The notes: generated by a model not told the origin, from the letters alone. Counted from the stretch's first letter, positions 26,601 to 36,601 are shown. The stretch: 64,000 bases of DNA from DATMER01 sp963741305 (GCA_963741305.1 CAVUHL010000003.1:4960001-5024000), one strand, 5' to 3'. Translations and numbers: made by a program.

Positions 26601-27238
26601 ATGAGCTTGATGCCGGCGCGGAACGGGGCCTGGAAGAGGCGAGAGTCGGTGGCTGTGACCGCGTTCCAGCGCAGGGCATTGAGATAGGCGGCAAAGGCTC
26701 GCGGCTGATCGAGCTGGCCCTTGGTATCGGGACCGTGCAGCTCGGGCTGCAGGATGCGCGCGCCCAGCTCGATCTCCCAGAGCACTTCCAGCCGCCGGCC
26801 CTGGTTGTCGTCGTCGAGGCCGGCGAGGACGATGCGGCTGGCCTCGTCCGGTTCCCCGGGAGGGACGACCTGTTCCACCAGGTACTGCCGGTGCCGGACA
26901 TGGACGATGTCGCCGGCCTCCGGCCGGACGCGGCGGGCCGAAGAGGTTGCACGGGCGGGGGCCTCACTGCCCGCGGCTTCGAGGAGCCGGGCCAGGAGAG
27001 CTGGCCGGGACCGGCCGGAGTCGTCGAGGCCGTGGGCGCGGCACGCGGCGCGCAGCTCGTCGCGTCCGAGCGAGCGCAGCAGCCCCGGGAGGGTGAGGAC
27101 GGGAGACGAAGCCAGGGCGTCGAGCTGGGCGTCTTTGGTGCCGCTCGCCGGAACAGGGGTTCCAAGCTCCCGCCCCACCGCGGCGAGGCGCGACCGGGTC
27201 AGGACTTCGAGGAGACTGCGCGGCCTTGGTTGGGACAC
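23681..27238 (-). CDS. drmD: DISARM class 1 SNF2-type helicase DrmD
   Basis: SNF2/SWI2-family ATPase of 1185 residues, the class 1-specific DISARM helicase. The N-terminus has two SAP-like helix-extended-helix motifs (about residues 15-45 and 58-90), which could bind DNA. Then come DDVGLGKT Walker A (235-242), ILDEAHT (about 344-350), LFLSATPHNG, and the C-terminal helicase half with ATDAAREGVNLQ, PWNPARLEQRNGRIDR. The GTG at 27238 is preferred because it lies 29 bases past the hepT stop. An in-frame ATG at 27340 would overlap hepT. The tail ends in EPVGMVYLWPEVRG, duplicated downstream. Confidence 0.88.
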   Translation of the reverse strand: MSQPRPRSLLEVLTRSRLAAVGRELGTPVPASGTKDAQLDALASSPVLTLPGLLRSLGRDELRAACRAHGLDDSGRSRPALLARLLEAAGSEAPARATSSARRVRPEAGDIVHVRHRQYLVEQVVPPGEPDEASRIVLAGLDDDNQGRRLEVLWEIELGARILQPELHGPDTKGQLDQPRAFAAYLNALRWNAVTATDSRLFQAPFRAGIKLIGHQLTPLKRALDLPRANLFIADDVGLGKTVEAGLVLQELALRQQVDFALVICPASLCLQWRDEMERRFGLRFEVYNRAFVARRRQERGFAVNPWTTHNRFVISYQVLRRPEYREPLLRCLGEKVARKSLLILDEAHTAAPATASLYAVDSRITHVIRDVAPRFEHRLFLSATPHNGHSNSFSALLNLLDPQRFTRGVKVERGQLDRVMVRRLKSDLRELGIEGYPVRRLVQLDLIHDAGVWHLRARQPDGFAAEGMDLGQAEPVELRLSTLLAEYTALMRPRRSKRGQLVFINLQKRLLSSVEAFYRTLKLHADHVGADPAAADNQLSLLTPEDDEYGQDEEAAEAVAGAEIATASRRIANPEGRAREILDEMLDLAERWRHLPDAKVLALLSWIRQNQCPGAIPGRTAKDRSRAALTGWLDRRVLVFTEYGDTERYLHRMLTAAIEGTDDAERRILKFHGGMSDETRDEVQRAFNAPPAEHPVRILLATDAAREGVNLQGHCSDLFHFDIPWNPARLEQRNGRIDRTLQESPEVRCHYFSYEQREEDRVLEVVVAKVQTIQKELGSLSAVLMDRYAEILDRGIGPDSRAALEEADPAAGRRETVREELESERADLRKLRREIDDAGRILDRSREALEFDPDLLREAVDAGLVLAQARPLIPLAGGAGDGPPAYVLPDLPETWQGTLDTLRPPRRKDEPFWDWRRRPLLPVVFRPLDRLDGSRVHLHLQHPFVQRLLSRFLAQGYGAHDLSRVTAVRDPYGAQVVVLVFGRLSLFGPGAARLHDQIVAVAAPWLEAGGPEHLRPWEDAAESKARERLNRILRELPPEGDLFAGVSERVRERLRASAPGDFAALWPHVEAEAEALAHEAERKLAERGAAESDALRGILRNQKGAIQKALATLPQMTLPLGPAEPKVREQIRQIEQDRGYMEGRLLDIDREIETEPAAIQELYRVVLTKREPVGMVYLWPEVRG

Positions 27239-27266
27239 GGTAGGTATCCTAACCCGGCCCGGCGTT

Positions 27267-27698
27267 TCAGGTGGTCCGCCCTTCGAGCCACCGCCGGACC
27301 GCTGAAGCGAAGTCGGTGAAGTCGTCGGGCGCCTTGGCAAGCGCCACTTCCACCCGATCGGGGTCGAGGCGGATGTAGTCGTGGACCAGGATGTTGCGGA
27401 ACCCCGCGAGCCCCTGCAGCCGCCCGTGCAATGCCGAATCGAGGACCGCCTGTAGGGCGAGTTGCTCGACGATGTCGCGGTAGTCCCTGGGGCTGATGCC
27501 GTACTGCGCGCTCAGGATGTGGTTGCCGATGTCGAAAAGAAGCTCCGCTCCGAGATGGAGGCCCCGCTCGACGGCCCACATATGTCGCAGGGTTCCTCGA
27601 AGGGCAGACCGGTCGAGCTTGGCAAGCTCCCTCAGCTCGGAGATGACCTCCTCCAGACGGAGGAGGCGCTCCTGGATGGCATCAACGCGAAAGACCAC
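27267..27698 (-). CDS. hepT: HepT-family RNase toxin
   Basis: HEPN-domain toxin of 143 residues with the catalytic RX4HXY motif reading RNILVHDY near residue 98. It pairs with the nucleotidyltransferase MntA, whose homologues neutralise HepT by AMPylating the Tyr of this motif (established for Shewanella HepT-MntA). The GTG start overlaps the mntA stop by 17 bases. drmD starts 29 bases after its stop, so the toxin-antitoxin pair heads the DISARM transcript. Confidence 0.88.
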   Translation of the reverse strand: MVFRVDAIQERLLRLEEVISELRELAKLDRSALRGTLRHMWAVERGLHLGAELLFDIGNHILSAQYGISPRDYRDIVEQLALQAVLDSALHGRLQGLAGFRNILVHDYIRLDPDRVEVALAKAPDDFTDFASAVRRWLEGRTT

Positions 27699-28128
27699 GG
27701 CGGGCCTCCAGGCGCTCCCCAAGCGTCTTCCACTGCTGGTCGAGGTACCACTTGAAGTCGAAGTACCTCATGCGGGCCCGGGTGATGAACTCCGTCTCCA
27801 GCTCGGGAGGGTTCGCATAGAGACAGCGCCCGGTGTCGGCCACCTCATGCGCAAGGACCACCGAGGCGTCGTTCAGCGGGACGAGGTCGATCTCGCCGCC
27901 CGCTTCCCGGGCAGCCTGGGTTTTTAGGTCCAACAACTCGTAGAGGGTCAGCCTGCGCTCGGTGAGGATCGCCAGGTCCACGTCCCGGACGCTTATCGTC
28001 CGGTTCGGGTCGGCCGCGGACCCGAAGAGGAAGACGAGCTTCACGCGTTCATCCGCTGCAAGCGCCTTGACAGCGCGCTGGGCCCGGTTCCGGGCCTCGT
28101 CGGGCGCGATCTTCGGCATCTCGAACAT
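27682..28128 (-). CDS. mntA: MntA-family nucleotidyltransferase antitoxin
   Basis: A 148-residue minimal nucleotidyltransferase. The nucleotide-binding signature reads FLFGSAADPNRTISVRDVD around residues 33-51, a GS-X11-DXD arrangement matching the MNT family. It is expected to inactivate the adjacent HepT toxin by adenylylation. The first gene of the minus-strand island; the 21-bp repeat array begins just 29 bases upstream of its start. An alternative start is the ATG at 28119. Confidence 0.87.
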   Translation of the reverse strand: MFEMPKIAPDEARNRAQRAVKALAADERVKLVFLFGSAADPNRTISVRDVDLAILTERRLTLYELLDLKTQAAREAGGEIDLVPLNDASVVLAHEVADTGRCLYANPPELETEFITRARMRYFDFKWYLDQQWKTLGERLEARRGLSR

Positions 28129-28157
28129 CCTCTAGACTCTAGCATTCCGGGCAAAAC

Positions 28158-28514
28158 CGGCCTGAACGCGATCAGAATCGCTCTGAACGCGGTCGAAATC
28201 GATTTGACCCCGGTCAGAACCGTTCTGAACGCGGTCAAAGTCATTTCCATCGCGTTCAAAACGATTCGGGACGCGTCCAAAGTCATTCTGCTCGCGGCCA
28301 AAACGATCCTGCGCGCGTTCAAAGTCATTCTGAACGCGTGCAAAGTGGTTTGGACCGTGTTCAAAACGATTCGGGACGCGGTCAAATGGATTCTGGACGC
28401 GTACAAAGTCATTTCGACCGCGTTCAAAGTCGTTCTGCACGCGTGCAAAGTCATTTCGGACGCGTGCAGAGCCGTTCGCATCGCGGTCAAAGCCATTCGG
28501 AGCCTGTTCGGAGC
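28158..28514. repeat. Array of 17 degenerate 21-bp tandem repeats upstream of the mutase
   Basis: Seventeen consecutive 21-bp units fill the gap between the divergent mntA and mutase genes. The consensus is approximately CATTCTGAACGCG followed by GTCAAAGT. Because 21 is a multiple of three and the units lack stops, several frames on both strands stay open. On the plus strand they read as heptads such as VILNACK and TIRDASK. Copies differ at several positions each, so the array is old. No unique spacers, hence not CRISPR. Function unknown. Confidence 0.93.
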
Positions 28515-28530
28515 CTATACAATCCCCCTC

Positions 28531-30156
28531 ATGGCTACCGAGACCCCCGCCGCCGCCCCGCCGAAGCTGGAGGAAGAGACAGAGGCCCGCGAGACCTCGT
28601 CCGGCATCCCGATCCCACGGTTCTACCGGCCTGAGGACGTGGCGGGGATCCCCTATGCGGATCCGGGCGAGTACCCCTACACCCGCGGGCTTTACCCGGA
28701 GATGTACCGCAAACGGCACTGGACCATGCGCCAGTACGCCGGCTATGCCAGCGCCGAGGAGTCCAACAAGCGCTACCGGTATCTCCTCGCCCAGGGGACC
28801 ACCGGCCTTTCGGTGGCCTTCGACCTGCCGACCCAGATCGGCTACGACTCCGACCATCTCATCGCCCGCGGCGAGGTCGGACGCGTGGGCGTCGCGATCG
28901 CCTCGATCGACGACATGCGCCGGCTCTTCGACGGCATCCCGCTCGACCGCGTCACGACCTCGATGACGATCAACGCCACCGCCGCGATCCTCCTCTCCCT
29001 CTATCTGGCCATCGCCGAGGAGCAGGGGGTGCCGTGGGAGAAGGTGGGCGGCACGGTCCAGAATGACATCCTCAAGGAGTACGCGGCCCGCGGCACCTAC
29101 ATCTATCCGCCCAAGCCGTCGCTCAAGCTGGTGACCGACGTCATCGCCTTCTGTGCCGAGCGGGTGCCGAAGTGGAACACGATCTCGATCTCCGGTTATC
29201 ACATGCGCGAGGCCGGGAGCACGGCGGTCCAGGAGGTGGCGTTCACGCTCGCCAACGGCCTCGCCTATGTCGAAGCCGCCCTCGCCCGCGGGCTCGGCAT
29301 CGACGAGTTCGCTCCGCGGCTCTCCTTCTTCTTCAACGCCCACAACAACTTCCTGGAGGAGGTGGCCAAGTTCCGCGCCGCCCGCCGGCTGTGGGCCGAG
29401 CTGGTCAAGGAGCGCTTCGCCCCCAAGGACCCGCGCTCGCTCTGGATGCGCTTCCACACACAGACCGCGGGCTCGACGCTCACCGCCCAGCAGCCGATGA
29501 ACAACGTGGTGCGGGTGGCGATCCAGGCGCTCGCCGCGGTCTGCGGTGGCACGCAGTCGCTCCACACCAATTCGCTCGACGAGGCCCTGGGCCTCCCCAC
29601 CGAGGAGGCGGCCCGCGTGGCGCTGCGCACCCAGCAGGTCGTGGCCCACGAGAGCGGCGTCGCCGACTTGGCCGACCCCCTGGGCGGCTCCTATGTGATC
29701 GAGGCCTGGACCGAGGAGATCGTCCAGAAGGCGCGCGACTACATCCTCCGCATGGAGGAGATGGGCGGCGCCCTCGCCGCCCTCGAGAAGGGCTTCCAGC
29801 AGAGGGAGATCGCCGACGCCGCCTACCGCCATCAGATCGCGGTCGAGGAGGGACGGCAGAAGGTGGTGGGGGTCAACGCCTTTGCCGCGAATGCCGATGA
29901 GGAGGAGGCTCCCACCGAGCTCCTGCGCATCGATCCGGCGGTCGAGCGCGACCAGGTCGAGCGCCTGCGGGCCCTGCGCGGCCGCCGCGACGCCGCCCGC
30001 GCTGCAACCACTCTTGAAGCGCTGTCCGCCGCGGCAGGCGAGGACCGCAACCTCATGCCGCCGATCCTCGACTGCGTCCGCGCCGAGGTCACCCTGGGCG
30101 AGATCGCCGATGCGCTCCGGCAGGTGTACGGGGAGTACCGGGAGGCTGTGGAGTAA
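28531..30156 (+). CDS. Methylmalonyl-CoA mutase, alpha (catalytic) chain
   Basis: Acyl-CoA mutase large chain of 541 residues without a B12-binding domain, so it needs a separate small B12 subunit (not in this window) as in split mutases. Signatures: YPEMYRKRHWTMRQYAGYA near residue 57, GTTGLSVAFDLPTQIGYDSD near 90, SMTINATA near 145, SISGYHMREAGST near 217, and FFNAHNNFLEEVAKFRAARRLWA near 268. It catalyses interconversion of methylmalonyl-CoA and succinyl-CoA, or a related acyl rearrangement. The ATG at 28531 starts a Pro/Glu-rich tail then the canonical body. The open frame extends upstream through the 21-bp repeats, which I do not count as coding. Confidence 0.93.
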   Translation: MATETPAAAPPKLEEETEARETSSGIPIPRFYRPEDVAGIPYADPGEYPYTRGLYPEMYRKRHWTMRQYAGYASAEESNKRYRYLLAQGTTGLSVAFDLPTQIGYDSDHLIARGEVGRVGVAIASIDDMRRLFDGIPLDRVTTSMTINATAAILLSLYLAIAEEQGVPWEKVGGTVQNDILKEYAARGTYIYPPKPSLKLVTDVIAFCAERVPKWNTISISGYHMREAGSTAVQEVAFTLANGLAYVEAALARGLGIDEFAPRLSFFFNAHNNFLEEVAKFRAARRLWAELVKERFAPKDPRSLWMRFHTQTAGSTLTAQQPMNNVVRVAIQALAAVCGGTQSLHTNSLDEALGLPTEEAARVALRTQQVVAHESGVADLADPLGGSYVIEAWTEEIVQKARDYILRMEEMGGALAALEKGFQQREIADAAYRHQIAVEEGRQKVVGVNAFAANADEEEAPTELLRIDPAVERDQVERLRALRGRRDAARAATTLEALSAAAGEDRNLMPPILDCVRAEVTLGEIADALRQVYGEYREAVE

Positions 30157-30158
30157 AA

Positions 30159-30374
30159 CCCTCACCCCCGGCCCCTCTCCCAGCCGCACGCCCGGACCCC
30201 CGGGAGAGGGGAGGCCTCTAGATCCAACATCATTTCCATCCATGGTTTGTCCGCAGCAGAAGCTCCTGACTCTTTTCTCCGGCGAGCCACGTACGGCGAT
30301 GTCTGTGGATCTTGCGGTCCCCCCTCTCCCGGGGGTCCGGGTGGGCGGCCGGGAGAGGGGCCGGGGGTGAGGGC
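30159..30374. repeat. MITE/REP-like element with 23-bp perfect terminal inverted repeats, copy 1
   Basis: The arms at 30159-30181 (begins CCCTCACCCCCGGCCCC) and 30352-30374 are perfect reverse complements over 23 bases. A second nested inverted repeat (30193-30211 with 30322-30340) is also perfect over 19 bases. The roughly 110-bp centre has no convincing gene. It begins two bases after the mutase stop and could fold into one long hairpin, which might end transcription. A related element lies at 41527-41669. Confidence 0.85.
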
Positions 30375-30416
30375 TGCACGCCGCAGGTTTCGGGACATGG
30401 ATAGAATGCTTCTGGC

Positions 30417-31562
30417 ATGCGTAGCCGAACCCTCCACCTCCCCGAGGGGGCCGCTCCCCGGGAAATGCTCGAAGCCGCTTCCGCGGAGGCCGGCCGCGAT
30501 CCCGATCTCGTGCTGGGCTTCCTGCCTCCGGAGGAGGGCCTCTCCGACACCCTGGCCAGCCTGGCCGCGGCCTGGCCCGGGAGCCTCCGCTTCGGGTGCG
30601 AGGCGGTCACCCAGTTCGCCGACCGCGAGATGACCACCCGCGGCAGCCTGCAGCTCTTCTGGTTCGAGCAACCGGGCCATTACGCCATCGTCGAGGTAAT
30701 CGAGGTGATCGAGGACTTCCCCGCCCCTGAGGTCGTGGCCGACCTCGCTCAACGGCTGTCGGATTCGGACGGCGCACTCCTGATCGTCGACGGATTGCGC
30801 TTCCCGGCCGAGCGTTTTCTCAACGACCTTCGCGATCAGCTGGGGGAGCAGACGCCTCTCGTTGCCGGCGGCCTCGCTTCCCAGGAGCTGCCCGTGGCCG
30901 GAATCGGCGCCCGGGTCTTCTTCCAGGAGCGGATCTACGAAGCCGGCTGCCTGGCCGTGGCTTTCCATGGCGTCGAGATGCGCGTCGAGGTGGTGCGCGG
31001 ATGGAGCCCGGCGAGCCCCGTCTATACGGTCACGCGCGCCGAGGGCCCCGAGGGAGGAAATGTCGTCCATGAGATCGACGGCGAGGCCGCGGTGGAGTGG
31101 TACCGCCGCTTTTTTACGGTCGGAGCGGAGATCGCCCCCATGCCCGACTCGGCGTGGCGCTTTCCTCTCATCATCGAAGGCCCCGCCCCCGAGCGCCAGG
31201 GTCTGTACCGGAGCATGCGCGCCTTCGACGATCCGCCCGGCGCCGTGACCTATTGGGGAAACGTGCACACCGGGGACCGCGTCCGGCTCGGCATGGGCAA
31301 CGACCGTTCCCTGGTCCACACCGCCTCGCAGCTCACCGCGGGCAAGGTGCCGGAGGCGGCCATCCTCTATTCCTGCATCGGCCGCGAGCTGGTGCTGGGC
31401 GGGATGGCGCCAGAGGAAGCTTCGTGCATCCACCGGGCCCTGGGCGGTGCCGCCCTCTCCGGCTTTTTCACGTTCGGCGAGATCGGCCCCACTCCTCGTG
31501 GCGGCCTGGCCTTCTACAACCAGACCGCCATCCTCGTCCTGCTTTCCGAGGAGCGCGCCTGA
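30417..31562 (+). CDS. FIST-domain sensory protein
   Basis: A 381-residue cytoplasmic protein with the FIST N and FIST C sensory domains, proposed to bind small ligands such as amino acids. Visible features include LLIVDGLRFPAERFLNDLRDQLGEQTPLVAGGLA (about residues 121-155, split) and the C-terminal SCIGRELVLGG...LSGFFTFGEIGP block (about 318-363) typical of FIST_C. The stop overlaps the ATG of the PAS-GGDEF-EAL gene by one base (TGATG). This makes it a likely sensor for cyclic-di-GMP turnover. Confidence 0.88.
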   Translation: MRSRTLHLPEGAAPREMLEAASAEAGRDPDLVLGFLPPEEGLSDTLASLAAAWPGSLRFGCEAVTQFADREMTTRGSLQLFWFEQPGHYAIVEVIEVIEDFPAPEVVADLAQRLSDSDGALLIVDGLRFPAERFLNDLRDQLGEQTPLVAGGLASQELPVAGIGARVFFQERIYEAGCLAVAFHGVEMRVEVVRGWSPASPVYTVTRAEGPEGGNVVHEIDGEAAVEWYRRFFTVGAEIAPMPDSAWRFPLIIEGPAPERQGLYRSMRAFDDPPGAVTYWGNVHTGDRVRLGMGNDRSLVHTASQLTAGKVPEAAILYSCIGRELVLGGMAPEEASCIHRALGGAALSGFFTFGEIGPTPRGGLAFYNQTAILVLLSEERA

Positions 31563-33346
31563 TGGACTCCCAAGAGCTCGACAACGCGATCCTGAGGAAC
31601 CTGCTCTCCCAGACCACCCGCGCCTACGAGCAGCAGATGTCCGAGCTGTTCGAGGAGAAAGAGCTGGCCCAGGTCACGCTCGCCTCGATCGGCGACGGCG
31701 TCCTGGCCACGGACAGCAAGGGCTGCGTCAAGTACATGAATCCGGTGGCCGAGAAGCTGACGGGCTGGGCGCGGGACGAGGCGCTCGGGAAACCGCTGTC
31801 CGAGATCTTCCGCCTCATCGAGGAGGCGACCGGCCAGGTCGTCGAGTCGCTGGTCGACCGTTGCCTGGAAGAGGGGCTCAACCTCCGCCTGGCCGAGCGC
31901 ATCACCCTGGAGCGCCGCGACGGCCGGCGCTACGCGGTGGAGAGCACCTGCGCCCCCATCCGCCACCTCGACGGCCGCATCGTCGGGACCGTGATCGTCT
32001 TCCAGGACGTGAGCGACAAGCGCCTGCTCGCCCTCCAGCTCGCGCACCAGGCCACGCACGACGAGCTGACCGGCCTGCTCAACCGCCAGGCTTTCGACGG
32101 GCACCTCCAGCGCGCTCTGGAGGAGAGCCGGACGCTCGGCTCCACCCATGCCCTGTGCTACCTCGACCTGGATCAGTTCAAGCTGGTCAACGACACCTGC
32201 GGCCACCTGGCCGGCGACGAGCTCCTCTGCCGGGTCACGGCCCTGCTCCAGGACAACATGCGCGAGATCGACCTCGTGGCCCGGCTGGGCGGCGACGAGT
32301 TCGCCGTGCTCATGCCGCGGCGCTCGCTGGTCGAAGCCGAGCGCCAGGTGGCGCAGTTCCATCGCATGCTCCAGGCTTACCGCTTCAACTGGCGCGAGAA
32401 GACGTTCTCGATCGGCGCGAGCCTCGGGCTGGTCGCCATCACCCGCGAGTTCAAGACGGTCGCGCACCTGCTCTCGGCCGCGGACCACGCCTGCTACGTG
32501 GCCAAGGAGAAGGGGCGCAACCGCATCCAGGTCTACCAGGAGGATGACGCCGCCTTCGTCCGCCGCCAGGGCGAGATGAACTGGGTGGTGCGCATCCAGG
32601 AGACCCTGGAGCAGGACCGCTTCTGCCTGTTCTCGCAGAGCATCCTGCCGCTGTCGTCCGCGGCGTCGCGCGGCATCTATTTCGAGGTGCTGCTGCGCAT
32701 GGTCGAGGAGGACGGCCGCATCCACCTCCCGAGCGACTTCATCCGCGCTGCCGAGCGCTACGGCCTGATGCGGAGCATCGACCGCTGGGTGATCCGCGAG
32801 TGCATGCGGACCCTGCGCACCCAGCCGCCGCCGTTCCTGGACCTGCTCAACCTCTGCTCGATCAACCTGTCGGCGGTCTCGATCGGAGACGAGGGCTTCC
32901 TCGACTTTTTGGAGGAGGAGCTGGCTTCCTCGGGCGTGCCCGGCGCGAAGATCTGCTTCGAGATCACCGAGACCGCGGCCATCGAAAACTTCGCCCAGGC
33001 CGAGAAGCTCCTCGCCCGCCTCTCGGGGCGCGGGGTGCGCTTCGCCCTCGACGACTTCGGCAGCGGCATGTCGTCCTACAGCTACCTCAAGGACCTGCCC
33101 GTGAGCTTCCTCAAGATCGACGGCAAGTTCATCAAGGACATCGTCACCGACCCGCTGGACCGGGCGATGGTGGAGTCGATCAACCAGGTGGGGCACGTGA
33201 TGGGGCTGCTCACCGTGGCCGAGGCCGTGACCAGCTACGCGGTGATCGAGCGGCTGCGCACGGTCGGCGTCGACTACGCCCAGGGCAACTGGGTCAGCCC
33301 GCCACGGCCTTTGGGCGAATCCTGCGCGGTCGCCTCCAGGAAGTAG
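31562..33346 (+). CDS. PAS-GGDEF-EAL cyclic-di-GMP signalling protein
   Basis: A 594-residue soluble protein: N-terminal helix, PAS domain (about 35-150), GGDEF domain with intact LGGDEFAVL (GGDEF at 243-247), then an EAL domain. The EAL motif reads EVLLR, a common variant. ITETAAI and DDFGSGMSSYSYL are intact. The usual AEGVE loop near the C-terminus reads AEAVT, so phosphodiesterase activity is uncertain. The protein could therefore be a cyclase with a regulatory or weak EAL domain. It is translationally coupled to the FIST sensor, which suggests that the pair transduces one signal. Confidence 0.9.
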   Translation: MDSQELDNAILRNLLSQTTRAYEQQMSELFEEKELAQVTLASIGDGVLATDSKGCVKYMNPVAEKLTGWARDEALGKPLSEIFRLIEEATGQVVESLVDRCLEEGLNLRLAERITLERRDGRRYAVESTCAPIRHLDGRIVGTVIVFQDVSDKRLLALQLAHQATHDELTGLLNRQAFDGHLQRALEESRTLGSTHALCYLDLDQFKLVNDTCGHLAGDELLCRVTALLQDNMREIDLVARLGGDEFAVLMPRRSLVEAERQVAQFHRMLQAYRFNWREKTFSIGASLGLVAITREFKTVAHLLSAADHACYVAKEKGRNRIQVYQEDDAAFVRRQGEMNWVVRIQETLEQDRFCLFSQSILPLSSAASRGIYFEVLLRMVEEDGRIHLPSDFIRAAERYGLMRSIDRWVIRECMRTLRTQPPPFLDLLNLCSINLSAVSIGDEGFLDFLEEELASSGVPGAKICFEITETAAIENFAQAEKLLARLSGRGVRFALDDFGSGMSSYSYLKDLPVSFLKIDGKFIKDIVTDPLDRAMVESINQVGHVMGLLTVAEAVTSYAVIERLRTVGVDYAQGNWVSPPRPLGESCAVASRK

Positions 33347-33405
33347 GCGGATGACAGGCGAGGCGTTGTGCCTGTAGGATGTGGCCCTCTTACCAGGGAG
33401 GCTTC

Positions 33406-34989
<1,584 letters not shown>

Positions 34990-35023
34990 CCCTCACCCCA
35001 ACTTTCTTGGAGGCTTAACATTC

Positions 35024-36595
35024 ATGGCAAACAACCTTTTTGCCAGGAAACCGCTGGACATGCTCCTCGCCGAGGCGAAGGATGACAACCGTCTGAAGCG
35101 TGTCCTCGGGCCTGTGCAGCTCTCGGCCCTTGGCGTGGGCGCGATCATCGGCGCGGGCATTTTCGTGGCGACCGGCGCCGCGGCGCACAACATCGCCGGC
35201 CCCGCGCTGATGCTCTCCTATGTCATCGCCGGCATCACCTGCATCTTCGCGGCGCTCTGCTATGCGGAGTTCGCCGCCATGGTGCCGGTGGCCGGATCGG
35301 CCTACACCTACGCCTATGCCACCCTGGGCGAGATGTTCGCCTGGATCATCGGCTGGGACCTCGTGCTGGAGTACGCGGTGGGCAGCGCCACCGTCGCGGC
35401 CGGATGGTCCGGCTACTTCCAGAGCCTGCTGCCCAAGATGGGGATCAACCTGCCCAAGGCGATCACGGGCTCCCCCTGGGTCTACAACGTGGATACGGGC
35501 GGGTTCGACTCGACCGGCGCGGTGATCAACCTGCCGGCGATCCTCATCGTCCTGGTCGTGACCGCAATTCTGGTCAAGGGCATCTCGGAGAGCGCCACCT
35601 TCAACGGCATCATGGTGGCGGTCAAGGTGGCGGCCGTGCTGTTCGTGATCGGCGTCGGCGCCTTCTTCATCAACGTGGAGAACTGGGACCCCTTCGCTCC
35701 GTACGGCTGGACGGGCCTGAGCTTCTTCGGCAATCACGTGGCCGGGCAGTCCGACCCCAGCGGCAATCCGCTGGGCATGCTCGCCGGCGCGGCCATCATC
35801 TTCTTCGCCTACATCGGCTTCGACTCGGTTTCGACCCACACCGAGGAAGCCAAGAACCCGCAGCGCGACGTGCCCATCGGCATCATCGCCTCGCTGCTCA
35901 TCTGCACCGTGCTCTACATCGCCGTCGTGGCAGTGCTGACCGGCATGGTGCGCTACAACGAGCTCGACGTGAGCGCTCCGGTGAGCAACGCTTTCGCGCA
36001 GAAGGGGATCGGCTGGGCCGAGTTCCTCATCGCGGCGGCGGGCGTCGCCGGCATCACCTCGGTGCTGCTGGTGATGATGCTGTCCGGCCCGCGCGTGTTC
36101 CTCGCCATGGCCCGCGACGGCCTGGTCCCCAAGGGCTTCTTCGGCGACGTCCATCCGAAGTTCCGGACCCCGCACAAGTCGACCATGCTGATCGGCGCCT
36201 TCGTGATCCTGATGGCCGGCTTCCTGCCGCTCGACGCGCTGCTCCACCTGACCAACATCGGCACGCTGTTCGCCTTCGTGGTCGTGTGCGCGGCGGTGTT
36301 GATCATGCGGAAGAAGTACCCCGATGCCGAGCGGCCGTTCCGCTGCCCGTGGGTGCCGTTCGTCCCGATCATGGGCATCCTGACCTGCCTGATGCTCATG
36401 TTCTCGCTGCCGGCGGACAACTGGTGGCGGCTCTTCGTCTGGCTGGCGCTCGGCATGTTCATCTACGTCTTCTACGGCCGGCACCACAGCGTTATGAGCA
36501 AGACCAGGCACCTCGCCCACGAGATCTCCAAGCACGGGGCTTCGCCGCAGCAGAGCCTGCACAGCCCACACGACCATCCCGAAGACAAGAAGTAG
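35024..36595 (+). CDS. APC-family cationic amino acid transporter-like permease
   Basis: A 523-residue permease of the CAT/YfnA branch. The helix-1 motif reads LGVGAIIGAGIFVATGAAA (about 36-54). FVPVAGSAYTYAYATLGE-like sequence follows helix 2, and GFDSVSTHTEEAKNPQRDVPIGI (about residues 267-289, split) is characteristic of CAT relatives. The C-terminal tail is His/Lys-rich and disordered. A GGAGG site precedes the ATG. It follows another APC gene with a short gap and is closed by a hairpin, so the two form a transport unit. Confidence 0.92.
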   Translation: MANNLFARKPLDMLLAEAKDDNRLKRVLGPVQLSALGVGAIIGAGIFVATGAAAHNIAGPALMLSYVIAGITCIFAALCYAEFAAMVPVAGSAYTYAYATLGEMFAWIIGWDLVLEYAVGSATVAAGWSGYFQSLLPKMGINLPKAITGSPWVYNVDTGGFDSTGAVINLPAILIVLVVTAILVKGISESATFNGIMVAVKVAAVLFVIGVGAFFINVENWDPFAPYGWTGLSFFGNHVAGQSDPSGNPLGMLAGAAIIFFAYIGFDSVSTHTEEAKNPQRDVPIGIIASLLICTVLYIAVVAVLTGMVRYNELDVSAPVSNAFAQKGIGWAEFLIAAAGVAGITSVLLVMMLSGPRVFLAMARDGLVPKGFFGDVHPKFRTPHKSTMLIGAFVILMAGFLPLDALLHLTNIGTLFAFVVVCAAVLIMRKKYPDAERPFRCPWVPFVPIMGILTCLMLMFSLPADNWWRLFVWLALGMFIYVFYGRHHSVMSKTRHLAHEISKHGASPQQSLHSPHDHPEDKK

Positions 36596-36601
36596 CAGGA
36601 C

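Noticed and set aside
28204..28530. 109-residue N-terminal extension of the mutase made of heptads
   Set aside because: The stop-free 21-bp unit keeps frames open on both strands. No ribosome site was found, and the downstream ATG gives the normal mutase start.
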